Source: Proteus appendicitidis (lineage in GTDB: Bacteria > Pseudomonadota > Gammaproteobacteria > Enterobacterales > Enterobacteriaceae). From it: DNA of 64,000 nucleotides. A program made the translations under genes and the position numbers. The notes below the pieces were generated by a model that worked only from the letters and a program-made list of their open reading frames with translations, had not been told where the DNA came from and ran no database searches. Shown here piece by piece: positions 1-9,001 of the stretch (within the stretch, counting starts at the first letter, position 1; every line of letters begins with the position of its first letter). Where the stretch lies: positions 3,756,001 to 3,820,000 of the forward strand of contig NZ_CP127389.1 in the NCBI RefSeq assembly GCF_030271835.1. The letters are read 5' to 3'.

Positions 1-239
<239 letters not shown>

Positions 240-281
240 TTATTTGTGAAAAAATGTTTGGCCTTACTTAACGGAGAACCA

Positions 282-656
<375 letters not shown>

Positions 657-783
657 TTAAAAAAAGCTCCTGGTTTTTGCTTCGTAAACACGGATTTGAA
701 CTCTGTCTTGTCAACAAGACAAAACATGAGGACGCAGAATTTTATTGCTGACAGGCTCATGTGTCAAGAATTATACAGCAATT

Positions 784-1077
784 CTACGCTCCCCAATGAA
801 TTTGTTGGGGGTGTTTTACCGTTAAATCGACAAAATCACCATAATTGATGAGTTTAATATGATGAGATACTTGATCTTTTAAGCCTCTTGCCAAAACATC
901 ATCAATTAATGCGTAAACTGAAATTTGCTGTTGAAGGCAATGTTTTAATAAAGGATTGTCTTCAAGGACTGCCAGTACTCCATCTTGTATTAACAAAACA
1001 TCATCTTCTTTTGTCAATAAAGATAAAAAAGCCTCTAAATCACTTTGATAAATAGAGACGGAATAAGTATACAACAT
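784..1077 (-). CDS. tusB: Sulfurtransferase complex subunit TusB
   Basis: A 97-residue DsrH/TusB-family protein, the small third subunit of the cytoplasmic TusBCD heterohexamer. The complex relays persulfide sulfur from TusA to TusE and on to MnmA for the 2-thio group of wobble uridine in tRNA Lys, Glu and Gln. The start MLYTYSVSIYQSDLEAFLSLL and the stretch DDVLLIQDGVLAVLEDN fit the family. TusB itself has no catalytic Cys role. It is last of tusD-tusC-tusB, 31 bases after tusC, in the same order as E. coli and upstream of rpsL. Confidence 0.92.
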   Translation of the reverse strand: MLYTYSVSIYQSDLEAFLSLLTKEDDVLLIQDGVLAVLEDNPLLKHCLQQQISVYALIDDVLARGLKDQVSHHIKLINYGDFVDLTVKHPQQIHWGA

Positions 1078-1108
1078 AACCGTTCAACCTTCCTGACTAA
1101 CTTCTGTA

Positions 1109-1477
1109 TTAAAAGCGCAATACCACATCATATTCACTCAATTTTTGAGCAATATCTTGTTGGGATATCACCTGTGCATCTAACACAAAAGAAGTTTGAG
1201 AGGATAATCCACGATGAGCCATGTCCTTCTGTGATATATAGACGTTTGTCACATCATACAAGGGTAGCACTTTAAATGTTGCAGCATGATGACGTGACAG
1301 CACTCCTTCAGGTTGTTGATTTTCAACAAGTTGAAATACACCATCAGAGATAAAAAAAACACCAATATCTTCTGTTAATGCAGAGGTTGCGAGTAAAGCA
1401 TCTAAACCTTCTCGCCCTGCACTATTACCATGAGGTGCTTGAGTAAAAAGGAATGCGATCGAATTCATTTTCTTCAT
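1109..1477 (-). CDS. tusC: Sulfurtransferase complex subunit TusC
   Basis: A 122-residue DsrF/TusC-family protein. The N-terminus [19 protein letters not shown] followed by [14 protein letters not shown] is typical: a nucleotide-fold-like beta strand, then the [11 protein letters not shown] helix. It forms the TusBCD heterohexamer with TusB and TusD. Its start codon overlaps the tusD stop by one base (TAATG at 1477), implying translational coupling. A second Met three codons in (MKKM) is an alternative start. No odd features. Confidence 0.93.
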   Translation of the reverse strand: MKKMNSIAFLFTQAPHGNSAGREGLDALLATSALTEDIGVFFISDGVFQLVENQQPEGVLSRHHAATFKVLPLYDVTNVYISQKDMAHRGLSSQTSFVLDAQVISQQDIAQKLSEYDVVLRF

Positions 1478-1872
1478 TAAAATTGCACCACACGGGAACA
1501 GGTCAACATCGCTTGAGCCAGTGAACCCAAACCACTTAACTCAAATTCAGATGCCATATTATAGCTACCTACTTCTTGCTCTTTGGCCTGCTGCTCATCG
1601 ATAATTCCTCTACGTAATGCGGCAGCAACACAAACATGCAAAGGAATTTGATGTTTTTTCGCCAAGGTAATCCACGCTTTAGGAAGATCAAATTCATCAT
1701 TTGCAGGCGATACCAGTTTATTCGCGTTCACAACACCTTCCCGATAAAAGAAGATTTGTGCAATTTGATGCCCTTTTTCAAGAAGGGCATTGGCAAATAA
1801 ATAGGCACTTGAAGCTTGTTCAGTTCCGTAATGAGGCCCCGTAACCACTAAACAATATGTCAAGGAACTCAT
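1477..1872 (-). CDS. tusD: Sulfurtransferase complex subunit TusD
   Basis: A 131-residue DsrE/TusD protein. It carries the catalytic Cys of the complex: Cys81 in [12 protein letters not shown] corresponds to E. coli Cys78, which accepts persulfide sulfur from TusA. The N-terminus [28 protein letters not shown] is typical of the DsrE fold. It is first of the tight tusDCB cluster: the start is 10 bases after the yheO stop, and the stop overlaps tusC by one base, so yheO-tusD-tusC-tusB probably form one transcript. Confidence 0.95.
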   Translation of the reverse strand: MSSLTYCLVVTGPHYGTEQASSAYLFANALLEKGHQIAQIFFYREGVVNANKLVSPANDEFDLPKAWITLAKKHQIPLHVCVAAALRRGIIDEQQAKEQEVGSYNMASEFELSGLGSLAQAMLTCSRVVQF

Positions 1873-1881
1873 AATGTTGCC

Positions 1882-2586
1882 TTATTCTCCATTTTTAAAT
1901 TGGCGAATATAGAGATACACAGTATGTTTTGAGATATTTAAACGGTCTGCAACCTGATTAATGGCATCTTTAATATCAAAAATACCTTTCTCATAAAGGC
2001 TTAACACGACTTGTTTATTCTTGGCATTATTCGCGACTTCACGATCATTATTTACTTCTTCAATCGTGAACTCTAATGTTTGAGCCACTAAATCATCAAC
2101 AGATGAGGCAAAGTTAACATCAGATGCAACTTCATGTGTTTCTTCAGGAATAAAGGTTTTGATTATTTCAGAGAATGGAACATCAAGGTTCATATTAATA
2201 CACAATAAACCAATGACACGACGTTCACGATTACGAATGGCAATCGTGATTGACTTCATCAATGCACCACTTTTTGCTCTAGTAAAATAAGCCTTTGAAA
2301 AACTTGAATCTTCATCTGTGATGTCATGTAACATTTGTAATGCCAAATCGGTAATTGGAGAACCAATCTTACGACCAGTATGTTCTCCATTCGCGATTTT
2401 AACCGCTGAACATTTCAAATCTTCCAGAGAGTGCAATACGATTTCGCAATGATTGCCGATGAGCATTGCCAAACCATCCACGGCAGCTTCATAGGACTTT
2501 AGTATTTCGTGATCAGTTTGAGTAAAAGGTCGGCTATCTAGTTTTTCAAACTCGCTGCTGTCACCATTAAATAACGGGCTAGACAT
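1882..2586 (-). CDS. yheO: YheO-family PAS-like/HTH transcriptional regulator
   Basis: 234 residues with a YheO-like (PAS-related) sensory domain at about 25-140 and a C-terminal helix-turn-helix at about 190-232 (IKDAINQVADRLNISKHTVYLYIRQFK). This is the arrangement of E. coli YheO, found at the same place next to tusDCB. The effector is not known from sequence. The stop lies 10 bases before tusD, so it probably leads the tus operon. Upstream lies a 347-base spacer holding a large inverted repeat and a terminator-like hairpin. Confidence 0.9.
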   Translation of the reverse strand: MSSPLFNGDSSEFEKLDSRPFTQTDHEILKSYEAAVDGLAMLIGNHCEIVLHSLEDLKCSAVKIANGEHTGRKIGSPITDLALQMLHDITDEDSSFSKAYFTRAKSGALMKSITIAIRNRERRVIGLLCINMNLDVPFSEIIKTFIPEETHEVASDVNFASSVDDLVAQTLEFTIEEVNNDREVANNAKNKQVVLSLYEKGIFDIKDAINQVADRLNISKHTVYLYIRQFKNGE

Positions 2587-2717
2587 TTGATTATATAATC
2601 CTTAAAGGCTTTAATTATGATAATGACTTGAGGTTCTATTTTTTATAACGATTCGTCATTGCGGATCAATTCAATATTAAAAAAATTTAAATATAAAAAC
2701 AGAATTAAGAACGATCC

Positions 2718-2747
2718 TGACGTTAGATCGCCAGAAGATCTACGTCA
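2718..2747. repeat. Imperfect inverted repeat, 11-bp arms
   Basis: TGACGT-T-AGATC (2718-2729) pairs with GATCTACGTCA (2737-2747) across a 7-base loop with a single bulged T. It could be an operator (for example for the adjacent YheO, unproven) or a stem in a small transcript ending at the terminator 15 bases downstream. Confidence 0.6.
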
Positions 2748-2761
2748 AGTGACTTAGAATA

Positions 2762-2790
2762 ATAGCTTTGTGATAGGTCACAGCTTTTTT
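2762..2790 (+). terminator. Orphan terminator-like hairpin, rightward
   Basis: AGC-tt-TGTGA (2762-2771), loop TAGG, TCACAGCT followed by a run of T. The U-run lies only on the + strand. No + strand gene ends here, since yheO and the tus genes run leftward, so the transcript it would end is unknown. Confidence 0.4.
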
Positions 2791-2869
2791 CATTTTTCTT
2801 TATATTTTGTACTCATTTCCAGCTTTTATTGTTGCAAACTTCCCTTTTTAGGGAGGGTTATAATAAGAA

Positions 2870-2898
2870 TTGACACTATTGAATAGATTACCTATATT
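2870..2898 (+). promoter_or_regulatory. Sigma70 promoter of the valine-rich leader and EamA gene
   Basis: TTGACA at 2870-2875, a 17-base spacer, and TATATT at 2893-2898. The -35 is perfect and the spacing ideal. The predicted start is near 2905, about 30 bases before the leader ATG at 2934. Confidence 0.75.
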
Positions 2899-2933
2899 CC
2901 AAGTCATTGTTATTTTAACGAGTGATTAATCCT

Positions 2934-3092
2934 ATGAATTTACTGATGATATGCCAATCTCAGCAAACTTCATCAATAATAGGATTAATTTCTGTTGCTT
3001 CTATACCTATTGAGATCCTCGCTTCACCACCTCCGCCAGTGAAAGTGGTTGTAGTCAATACAACGGTTGTTGTTGCAACTCACGTTGCTTAA
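2934..3092 (+). CDS. Valine-rich leader peptide upstream of EamA transporter gene
   Basis: A 52-codon ORF that begins 36 bases after a near-consensus promoter and ends 66 bases before the EamA start. The N-terminal half is Ile/Leu/Ser rich. The C-terminal half has PPPP followed by two valine runs: 10 of the 52 residues are Val, nine of them in the last 17 (V36, V38-41, V45-47, V51). Clustered codons for one amino acid in a short ORF at the front of a transcript are the hallmark of ribosome-mediated attenuators such as IvbL and IlvL. The Val block can form mutually exclusive stems (GTTGT 3048-3052 with ACAAC 3060-3064; GCAAC 3075-3079 with GTTGC 3084-3088). The Shine-Dalgarno is weak (ACGAGTG, 2918-2924). 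Functioning as a leader is inference; it could also be a relic of an ilvB-type leader whose enzyme genes were replaced. Confidence 0.65.
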   Translation: MNLLMICQSQQTSSIIGLISVASIPIEILASPPPPVKVVVVNTTVVVATHVA

Positions 3093-3121
3093 TTAATTCG
3101 CTAATAATCATTAAAAATAAT

Positions 3122-3144
3122 CAAGCTCTCTTATTGCTTGTTTT
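3122..3144 (+). terminator. Possible attenuator terminator before the EamA gene
   Basis: CAAGC (3122-3126), 9-base loop, GCTTG (3136-3140), then TTTT. The stem is only 5 bp, extendable by two A-T pairs across a bulge, so it is weak. Its place between the Val-rich leader and the EamA start fits an attenuator. Confidence 0.35.
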
Positions 3145-3158
3145 ACAGGTATATCATC

Positions 3159-4040
3159 ATGTACTTACGTCAATATTGGGCAAAATTCGGCCCAACGACA
3201 TTATTCGTTTTATTATGGAGTAGTGGCGCTATCTTTTCTCGCTGGGGCCTAGATAACGGTAGTTCATTTGCTATTTTAACTTGGCGTTTTATTATCGCTT
3301 TAGCCTTTCTTTCTATCCTATGTATTCAGCGTCATCGTTTTTTACCTCCCAAAGGAAGCCGTTTGAAAACCGCATGGGTCGGTTTACTGATTATTGGTGG
3401 TTATTCCATCTGTTATCTTTTGGCACTCGCGAATAGTATTACACCGGGAATGTTAGCCACAATCATGGGTGTTCAACCGATTATCACATTATGGATAATC
3501 GAGCGGAATTTTACCGCGACACGGCTATTAGGGCTTTTAATCGCCTTAGCTGGATTAGTGTTAGTGGTTGCCCAAAGCCTATTTAATACAGCCCTTTCAT
3601 TAACGGGAATGATTTATGCGTTAGTCGCACTACTTTGTATGAGCTTCGGTGCAATCTCACAGAAAAAACTGCAATTAGCACCAATGGATGCCCTACCGCT
3701 ACAATATGTGATTAGCCTTATGTTGTGCTTGTTATTTGTGCCATTCCAGCCTTTTCATGCTTCATTCGATATTGGCTTTGTCATTCCTGTTCTTTGGCTT
3801 GCCGTGATCATTTCTGTTGTTGCTCAATTGCTACTATACCGCTTACTCACAACAGGTAATTTAGTTAACGTCACTAGCTTATTTTATTTAGTGCCTGGCG
3901 TAACAGCATTAATGGATTATATTTTCTTAGGTAATAAGATGTCTTGGCTGAGTTTAGCGGGAATGGGGGCAATCATTGTAGGCTTGCTGTTTGTTTTTAA
4001 AAAAACCAAAGCCATTATTGTAGAAGAGACCGTAGACTAA
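3159..4040 (+). CDS. EamA (drug/metabolite transporter) family permease
   Basis: A 293-residue inner-membrane protein with about ten hydrophobic segments and the two-repeat EamA plan. The N-terminal repeat has LFVLLWSSGAIFSRWGL and the second half GMIYALVALLCMSFGAISQKKL; it ends in a short charged tail. EamA proteins are proton-coupled carriers, often exporters of amino acids or metabolites; the substrate is not readable here. I use the ATG at 3159 with AGG at 3147-3149; a longer reading from TTG at 3138 would start inside the terminator-like stem. It is absent from the corresponding E. coli locus between yheO and fkpA. The Val-rich leader upstream suggests control by charged tRNA-Val and perhaps a branched-chain amino acid substrate (inference). 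Confidence 0.88.
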   Translation: MYLRQYWAKFGPTTLFVLLWSSGAIFSRWGLDNGSSFAILTWRFIIALAFLSILCIQRHRFLPPKGSRLKTAWVGLLIIGGYSICYLLALANSITPGMLATIMGVQPIITLWIIERNFTATRLLGLLIALAGLVLVVAQSLFNTALSLTGMIYALVALLCMSFGAISQKKLQLAPMDALPLQYVISLMLCLLFVPFQPFHASFDIGFVIPVLWLAVIISVVAQLLLYRLLTTGNLVNVTSLFYLVPGVTALMDYIFLGNKMSWLSLAGMGAIIVGLLFVFKKTKAIIVEETVD

Positions 4041-4089
4041 CTCTATGTTCACTATGCATTAATAAATGATGAGCTATACATTAGAAATA

Positions 4090-4121
4090 AAAATGCTGAC
4101 ATCAATGTCAGCATTTTTTTT
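4090..4121. terminator. Bidirectional terminator between EamA gene and fkpA
   Basis: AAAATGCTGACA (4090-4101), loop TCAA, TGTCAGCATTTT with further T. The A/T tracts on both sides let it serve the rightward EamA gene and the leftward fkpA. Confidence 0.85.
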
Positions 4122-4143
4122 AGCGATATTAGAGATAAGTGAA

Positions 4144-4896
4144 TTACTTATCGCTTTCAACACTCAGTAATTCAACTTCAAAGACTAATGTTGAGTTAGC
4201 TGGAATACCACTTGTTGCACGTTGTCCGTAGCCTAATTCTGGTGGAATAACTAACTTGATTTTACCGCCTTCTTTGATGTACTTCATACCTTCAGTCCAG
4301 CCAGGAATAACGCTTTTTAGACTAATTGTCAGAGGTTCGTTGCGATCATAAGAGCTATCAAATTGTTTACCATCAATCAGCATGCCTTTGTAGTTTACAG
4401 TCACGCGATCAGCATCTGTTGGTGTTTTACCTTTACCAGGATTTTCAACTAAATATAGTAAGCCTGATTTAGTTTTTACCACACCTTTTTCCGCTGCAAA
4501 CTCTGTACGGAATTTATCACCCGCAGCTTTGTTCTCAGTCGCTTCTTTTTCCATTTTTACTGTTGCAGCATTACGAACTTGATCTTCAAAAGCCGCTAAT
4601 GTTAATTCAATTTCAGAGTCTGATAATTTTGATTTACTATTAAATGCATCCTGAACACCTGCTAACAGTTGTTTAGAATCTAAAGTAATACCAATATTTT
4701 TTTGTTCTTGTAATGCAGCTTCCATATAGCGACCCATCGACGCGCCTAACGCATAGGCATTTTGCTCATTTTGAGTTTTAAATGCACTATTTAGTGTTGG
4801 CACTTTAGCGGCTGCTTCTTCAGCGAATGCATGAGGCGCACTGAATGCGAAAGCTAAACTGGTTGCCAGCAACGTCGTTTTTAATAAAGATTTCAT
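4144..4896 (-). CDS. fkpA: Periplasmic FKBP-type peptidyl-prolyl isomerase FkpA
   Basis: 250 residues with a Sec signal peptide (MKSLLKTTLLATSLAFAFSAPHAFA, cleavage near residue 25). A helical dimerisation and chaperone domain follows at about 30-140, then a C-terminal FKBP domain (TVNYKGMLIDGKQFDSS, IPGWTEGMKYI, IPPELGYG, LVFEVELLSV). It catalyses proline isomerisation and chaperones envelope proteins. The domain order and neighbour slyX match E. coli. A sigmaE promoter is known for E. coli fkpA; I could not find a convincing GGAACTT box here. Confidence 0.96.
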   Translation of the reverse strand: MKSLLKTTLLATSLAFAFSAPHAFAEEAAAKVPTLNSAFKTQNEQNAYALGASMGRYMEAALQEQKNIGITLDSKQLLAGVQDAFNSKSKLSDSEIELTLAAFEDQVRNAATVKMEKEATENKAAGDKFRTEFAAEKGVVKTKSGLLYLVENPGKGKTPTDADRVTVNYKGMLIDGKQFDSSYDRNEPLTISLKSVIPGWTEGMKYIKEGGKIKLVIPPELGYGQRATSGIPANSTLVFEVELLSVESDK

Positions 4897-5230
4897 CCCA
4901 TTCTCCAGTATATGTTAGTGAGTCGCTACGTTTATCAACGATCATCGTAGATCTTCGCTTAAACGTTTTGCATCACGTCTTGCTGTCGTCGCGGTATAGA
5001 TCTCATCCGCAGGTAGCAATTTCTTATGAATTTAAAAAATTTGCCGACACCCTTAACAGTTAATGTTAGGATTTTTGTCAGCACAGAGTGCTATCACATT
5101 AGCAAAATAGTCTTTTATCTCAAACCAGATTTATGTCTTCCTGTGTATATATCAGTAAATAAGATTAAATTTCTCAATATTTGTTAATCATATTCGTCGT
5201 AATAGGACATTTTGAAGGAGGAAAAACACA
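4897..5230. other. Divergent promoter region fkpA / slyX
   Basis: A 334-base spacer without a credible gene. It must carry the fkpA promoter (leftward) and the slyX promoter (rightward). I see no strong consensus promoter, operator or RNA in it. Confidence 0.5.
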
Positions 5231-5449
5231 ATGGATATTAAGGAAGTAGAGCGATTGCTCATTCAATTAGAAAGCAAAGTTGCTTTCCAAGATGCGACTA
5301 TTGAAGAATTAAATCAGGTGGTCACACAGCAGCAAATTGAAATTAGCCGTTTTAAAGAAGCCTTAAAAATTGTTTCTGAGCGTCTAAAAAATTCTCAGAC
5401 CTCAATACTCGCTAGACCTGAGGATGAAACGCCTCCGCCTCACTATTAA
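5231..5449 (+). CDS. slyX: SlyX family protein
   Basis: A 72-residue soluble protein, heptad-rich and likely a coiled coil over residues 3-55 (IKEVERLLIQLESKVAFQDATIEELN), ending in the conserved SlyX tail with PPPHY. Molecular function is unknown in the family. The strong Shine-Dalgarno AAGGAGG (about 5215-5221) fixes the start. It lies between fkpA and the convergent slyD as in E. coli. Confidence 0.92.
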   Translation: MDIKEVERLLIQLESKVAFQDATIEELNQVVTQQQIEISRFKEALKIVSERLKNSQTSILARPEDETPPPHY

Positions 5450-5486
5450 GTCATTGTTCGCTGTTAATATCAAAACTGAGAAACAA

Positions 5487-5514
5487 AAAAGGAGCGCTTA
5501 AACGCTCCTTTTGA
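5487..5514. terminator. Bidirectional terminator between slyX and slyD
   Basis: AAGGAGCG (5489-5496), loop CTTAAA, CGCTCCTT (5503-5510), with A-run and T-run flanks. It serves the convergent slyX and slyD. Confidence 0.85.
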
Positions 5515-5530
5515 TCTTTTCAAAAAAAGA

Positions 5531-6169
5531 TTAGTGCTGGCAACCACAACCGCCATTGCCGTGACCGTGGCCACCGTGACCATGACCGCCACCACCGCAG
5601 CATCCACCTTCTTCATCGTGTGAATGACCATGACCGTGACCACCGCCACAGCATCCGCCTTCTTCACCATGACCGTGGCCACCACAACATTCGTGCTCTT
5701 CTTCTTCACCGTGTACGTGACCGTGAGCTAATTCTTCTTCAGTCGCTTCACGAATTGCAACGATTTCAACATGAAACTTCAGGTTTTGACCTGCTAACAT
5801 GTGGTTACCATCAACGATAACTTCGTCACCTTCAATACCAGTGATTTCTACTGGTACTGGACCTTGGTCGGTATCAGCAAGAAAACGCATGCCAACTTCT
5901 AACTCATCAACACCCACAAAAACATCTTTTGGGACGCGTTGAACTAAGTTTTCGTCGTATTGACCATATGCATCATCAGAAGCAACTTCTACGTCGAATT
6001 TTTCACCGACTTCGCGACCTGTTAATGCATTTTCTAAACCACTGATTAAAGAACCACGGCCATGCAGATAGTCTAACGGTGCGCTCACCGTGGACTCATC
6101 AACTAAAACACCGTCTTCTGATCTTACTTGATAAGCCAGACTAACTACCAAGTCGTTTGCTACTTTCAT
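5531..6169 (-). CDS. slyD: FKBP-type prolyl isomerase SlyD with metal-binding tail
   Basis: 212 residues. An N-terminal FKBP domain (DLVVSLAYQVRSEDGVLVDES, then LDYLHGRGSLISGLENAL) is interrupted by the IF chaperone insert at about 70-130. From about 150 on is a very Gly/His/Cys-rich tail (repeats of ECCGGHGHG and GCCGGGGHGHG). SlyD is a cytosolic folding helper and nickel store that delivers Ni to hydrogenase and helps phage E-protein stability; the tail binds Ni and Zn. The tail is longer than the E. coli one (196 aa). A Ni store may also suit a urease-bearing genus (inference). Confidence 0.97.
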   Translation of the reverse strand: MKVANDLVVSLAYQVRSEDGVLVDESTVSAPLDYLHGRGSLISGLENALTGREVGEKFDVEVASDDAYGQYDENLVQRVPKDVFVGVDELEVGMRFLADTDQGPVPVEITGIEGDEVIVDGNHMLAGQNLKFHVEIVAIREATEEELAHGHVHGEEEEHECCGGHGHGEEGGCCGGGHGHGHSHDEEGGCCGGGGHGHGGHGHGNGGCGCQH

Positions 6170-6258
6170 GACATCTCCTACATACCCGTGGGCAAAATTT
6201 TCCCGATTGTAACGAAAAATAAATCTTCTGTATCGGGTTATATCAAAAAAACCTACAA

Positions 6259-6462
6259 TTATTGTGGTGTAAAGATCCCAATGACTTGTTCATTTTCACG
6301 AACAAGTGAGTTAACTTCACCCTCTGTTTGCCGTTGCTGATGGCCACATTTCGCACATTCCACAATATCCACTTTATCTTCACGCCACATTTTGAGTGTA
6401 TCTAGAGCTTGACAGTGTGGACACACGGCTCCTGCGATAAAGCGTTTACGGGTTGCAGACAT
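6259..6462 (-). CDS. yheV: YheV family zinc-ribbon-like protein
   Basis: 67 residues from the ATG at 6462, chosen because an AGGAG Shine-Dalgarno lies 9-10 bases upstream and because E. coli YheV begins at the same point (xxRKRFIAGAVCP). A longer reading from 6486 would overlap kefB. Two CxxC pairs (CPHCQ and CAKCGHQ) suggest a zinc ribbon. Function unknown. It follows kefB, within the kefG-kefB-yheV operon as in E. coli. Confidence 0.9.
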   Translation of the reverse strand: MSATRKRFIAGAVCPHCQALDTLKMWREDKVDIVECAKCGHQQRQTEGEVNSLVRENEQVIGIFTPQ

Positions 6463-6475
6463 GGGGTCAGTTCTC

Positions 6476-8329
6476 CTATTTATCAATAGATTTTTTTTCT
6501 TTATGTATTTGAGGAATGTCTTCTGTTAAAGATTCATCCCAAATATCAGGCTGATGGTGCTCTTGACGAATTTCTTCACTAAAAAGCTCCTCAAGTTCTC
6601 GTCTCGCTTCTTTTACTCGAGAAACGTTAGAGACTTCTTCAGGCGATTCATCCACCAGCTTTCTCAATAAGTTCATATCCAGACGACGAAAATGCTGTTG
6701 CGCCCGATAAGCTTGGTGAGGATGCATGCCTAATTCAATTAACGTTTTACGTCCTAATTCTAAGGCGCTAGAAAATGTTTCGCGGCTAAAATCTGTCACC
6801 CCCGCTTTGAGCAACTCATGAGCTTCAACACGCCCTCTTGCCCTCGCAATAATATGCAAATTAGGAAAATGATGTTGGCAAAGATGAACGATTTCCATCG
6901 TAGCTTCAGGCTCATTACAGGTGATAACAATAGTTTTAGCATGCTCTGCACCGGCAGCGCGCAATAGATTGAGATCGGTAGCATCACCATAATAAACTTT
7001 ATAGCCATATTTACGCATGGTGCTTATGCTTCCGACATCATGCTCTAATACCGTGACATTTATCTTATTCGCCATTAACAAACGCCCTACAACCTGTCCC
7101 ATTCGACCAAATCCGACGAGAATGACCTCTGGGTGGTTATTTTCAACGAAGGGCTGTTCGTCTGTTTTAGCTTCATTATAACGGCGAGCAAACACAGCGT
7201 CTGTCATTTGCATCACAAGAGGCGTTGTCATCATAGAAAGTGTGACAACAACCAACAATAACGCCATTTGCTGACTATTTAATATGCCCATTGCCATCGA
7301 TGTTGAGAAAACAACAAACGCAAATTCCCCGCCTTGGCTTAATACAGCTGAGAATTGTAAACGTGTGGAAAAGCGCAATCTCGCTAGCCAAGCAATACTA
7401 TAAAGTATCAACGCTTTCACAATAACCAGAACTAAGACGCCTAATAATACTTGTGGAAGATAACGCCATAAAATACCAATATCTAAAGACATACCAACAG
7501 AGATAAAAAATAGCCCCAAAAGTAGACCTTTAAAAGGTTCAATGGAGATCTCTAATTCATGTCGATACTCTGAATCTGCCAATAGCACACCCGCAATAAA
7601 GGTTCCCATTGCCATTGAAAAACCGAGGGTTTCCATAAAAATAGCAGCACCTAATACAACAAGTAGCGCCGCAGCAGTAAAAACCTCCCTCACTCCAGAT
7701 TTCACGACTAAACGTAAGAGTGGACGTAATAAATAACGACCACAAATCAGCAGCCCAGCAAAAGCTGCCACTTTTACGCCAATGCGATACCAATCACTAC
7801 TTGCCGTTTCTCCGGCTAACAAGGGAATAACAGCAAGGATAGGGATAACTGCCATATCTTGGAAAAGTAAAACAGCAAACCCTAATTGCCCGCCTTCATT
7901 ATGGTTCATTCCTTTCTCGTTCATAAGTTGCAATGCCATCGCGGTGGAAGACATCGCAATGCCTAATCCACCAATAACAGCAGCCTGCCATGAGAAAGAC
8001 GTAAAAACGAGAATAAGCCCTGAAAAAATAGAGGCGGTTAATACCACCTGCATTGAACCAACGCCAAAAATGGCACGTCTTAATTCCCATAACTTGGCGG
8101 GTTCCAATTCCAAGCCAATAAGGAACATTAAAAAGACCACACCTAGCTCAGCAAAATGTAAGATGTTATCGACATCTTTAAACAACCCTAATCCCCAAGG
8201 ACCAATGGCAATACCCGCAATTAAATAACCGAGTACCGCACCAATTTTAAGACGTTGTGCAATAGGCACCATAACCACGGCAGCACACAGGAAAAAGAGC
8301 ACAGCTTTAATCATCCAATTATCTTCCAT
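6476..8329 (-). CDS. kefB: Glutathione-regulated potassium-efflux protein KefB
   Basis: 617 residues: about 12 membrane segments of the monovalent cation:proton antiporter-2 type (residues 1-375) followed by a cytosolic Rossmann RCK/TrkA-N domain (about 400-520, [30 protein letters not shown]). It is a K+/H+ efflux system held closed by glutathione and opened by glutathione adducts, which acidifies the cell against electrophiles. The start shares one base with the kefG stop (TAATG at 8329), so the activator and channel are coupled. Choice of KefB over KefC rests on kefG and the yheV/yheS synteny. Confidence 0.95.
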   Translation of the reverse strand: MEDNWMIKAVLFFLCAAVVMVPIAQRLKIGAVLGYLIAGIAIGPWGLGLFKDVDNILHFAELGVVFLMFLIGLELEPAKLWELRRAIFGVGSMQVVLTASIFSGLILVFTSFSWQAAVIGGLGIAMSSTAMALQLMNEKGMNHNEGGQLGFAVLLFQDMAVIPILAVIPLLAGETASSDWYRIGVKVAAFAGLLICGRYLLRPLLRLVVKSGVREVFTAAALLVVLGAAIFMETLGFSMAMGTFIAGVLLADSEYRHELEISIEPFKGLLLGLFFISVGMSLDIGILWRYLPQVLLGVLVLVIVKALILYSIAWLARLRFSTRLQFSAVLSQGGEFAFVVFSTSMAMGILNSQQMALLLVVVTLSMMTTPLVMQMTDAVFARRYNEAKTDEQPFVENNHPEVILVGFGRMGQVVGRLLMANKINVTVLEHDVGSISTMRKYGYKVYYGDATDLNLLRAAGAEHAKTIVITCNEPEATMEIVHLCQHHFPNLHIIARARGRVEAHELLKAGVTDFSRETFSSALELGRKTLIELGMHPHQAYRAQQHFRRLDMNLLRKLVDESPEEVSNVSRVKEARRELEELFSEEIRQEHHQPDIWDESLTEDIPQIHKEKKSIDK

Positions 8330-8883
8330 TAAGCTCGCTCCCCTTCAAATGGCGCACTTAACCAATGGCGATAAGCTTCACCGAGATGAGTCAGTGTTGT
8401 TTTAGATTGTTGTCTTGCTGAATACACAATCATTGGTGATAGCCAGCGCATACCACACATTTCTGCCATTAATTCGAGTGGGCGCAATAATTCAGACAGA
8501 GTGTAGCGATTCTTTCCATCATGTTGATAAGCTTGCTCAGGCTCTCCCGTTGTAATAACACAACGAAATGACTTACCCTTTAATTGTGCCTTACCTGCTT
8601 TGTTAGCAAATGGGCGAGTTAATACTCTGTCTTGCCACTCTTTTAATAACGCAGGGCAACTATATGTTTGCAATGGGAATTGAAAAACGATCACTTGATG
8701 TTTACACAGCAAAGATTGTTCATGGTGTATATCAATAAAAAAATCAGGGTAAGTAGCATATAAATCATGAATAGTTATATTCTCTAAATCCCTCACCGCA
8801 TTTAATAACGCTTTATTGGCGATTGATTGGCGCGGTTCGGGATGAACATACACCAGTAATACATTTGATGCGTTTGACATCAT
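8329..8883 (-). CDS. kefG: KefG, ancillary flavoprotein of the KefB efflux system
   Basis: 184 residues with a flavodoxin-like NAD(P)H-quinone-oxidoreductase fold ([51 protein letters not shown]). It is the cytoplasmic subunit needed for full KefB activity and couples redox state to gating. The start MMSNAS has a second Met one codon on. It is first of kefG-kefB-yheV, divergent from yheS. Confidence 0.94.
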   Translation of the reverse strand: MMSNASNVLLVYVHPEPRQSIANKALLNAVRDLENITIHDLYATYPDFFIDIHHEQSLLCKHQVIVFQFPLQTYSCPALLKEWQDRVLTRPFANKAGKAQLKGKSFRCVITTGEPEQAYQHDGKNRYTLSELLRPLELMAEMCGMRWLSPMIVYSARQQSKTTLTHLGEAYRHWLSAPFEGERA

Positions 8884-9001
8884 TCCTCCTTACAAAACGT
8901 GTCAGAAACCATTTTTTCCGTTACCATGCACGCATTGTGACCAACAGTTACGAACCACTTACTCTATATATTAATTTACATACTCTTAATAGACGATATT
9001 T

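Larger units (their letters stand above)
2587..2869. other. Intergenic region between yheO and the leader promoter
   Basis: No gene is seen. It must hold the yheO promoter (leftward). It also contains an 11-bp-arm inverted repeat with one bulged base (2718-2747) and a hairpin followed by a U-run in the rightward direction (about 2762-2790), listed separately. The rest is AT-rich without recognisable sites. Confidence 0.6.

Noticed and set aside
2765..2780. TGTGA-TAGG-TCACA as a CRP site
   Set aside because: The half sites are perfect but the spacer is 4 bases, whereas CRP needs 6. A terminator-like hairpin followed by T6 is the better reading.
5470..5709. Minus-strand frame of Val/Ala/Met-rich residues
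   Set aside because: It is the repetitive His/Cys/Gly tail region of slyD read in another frame; low complexity, no start signal.
7782..8228. 148-codon plus-strand frame inside kefB
   Set aside because: Antisense to the conserved membrane domain of KefB; residue composition reflects the opposite strand.
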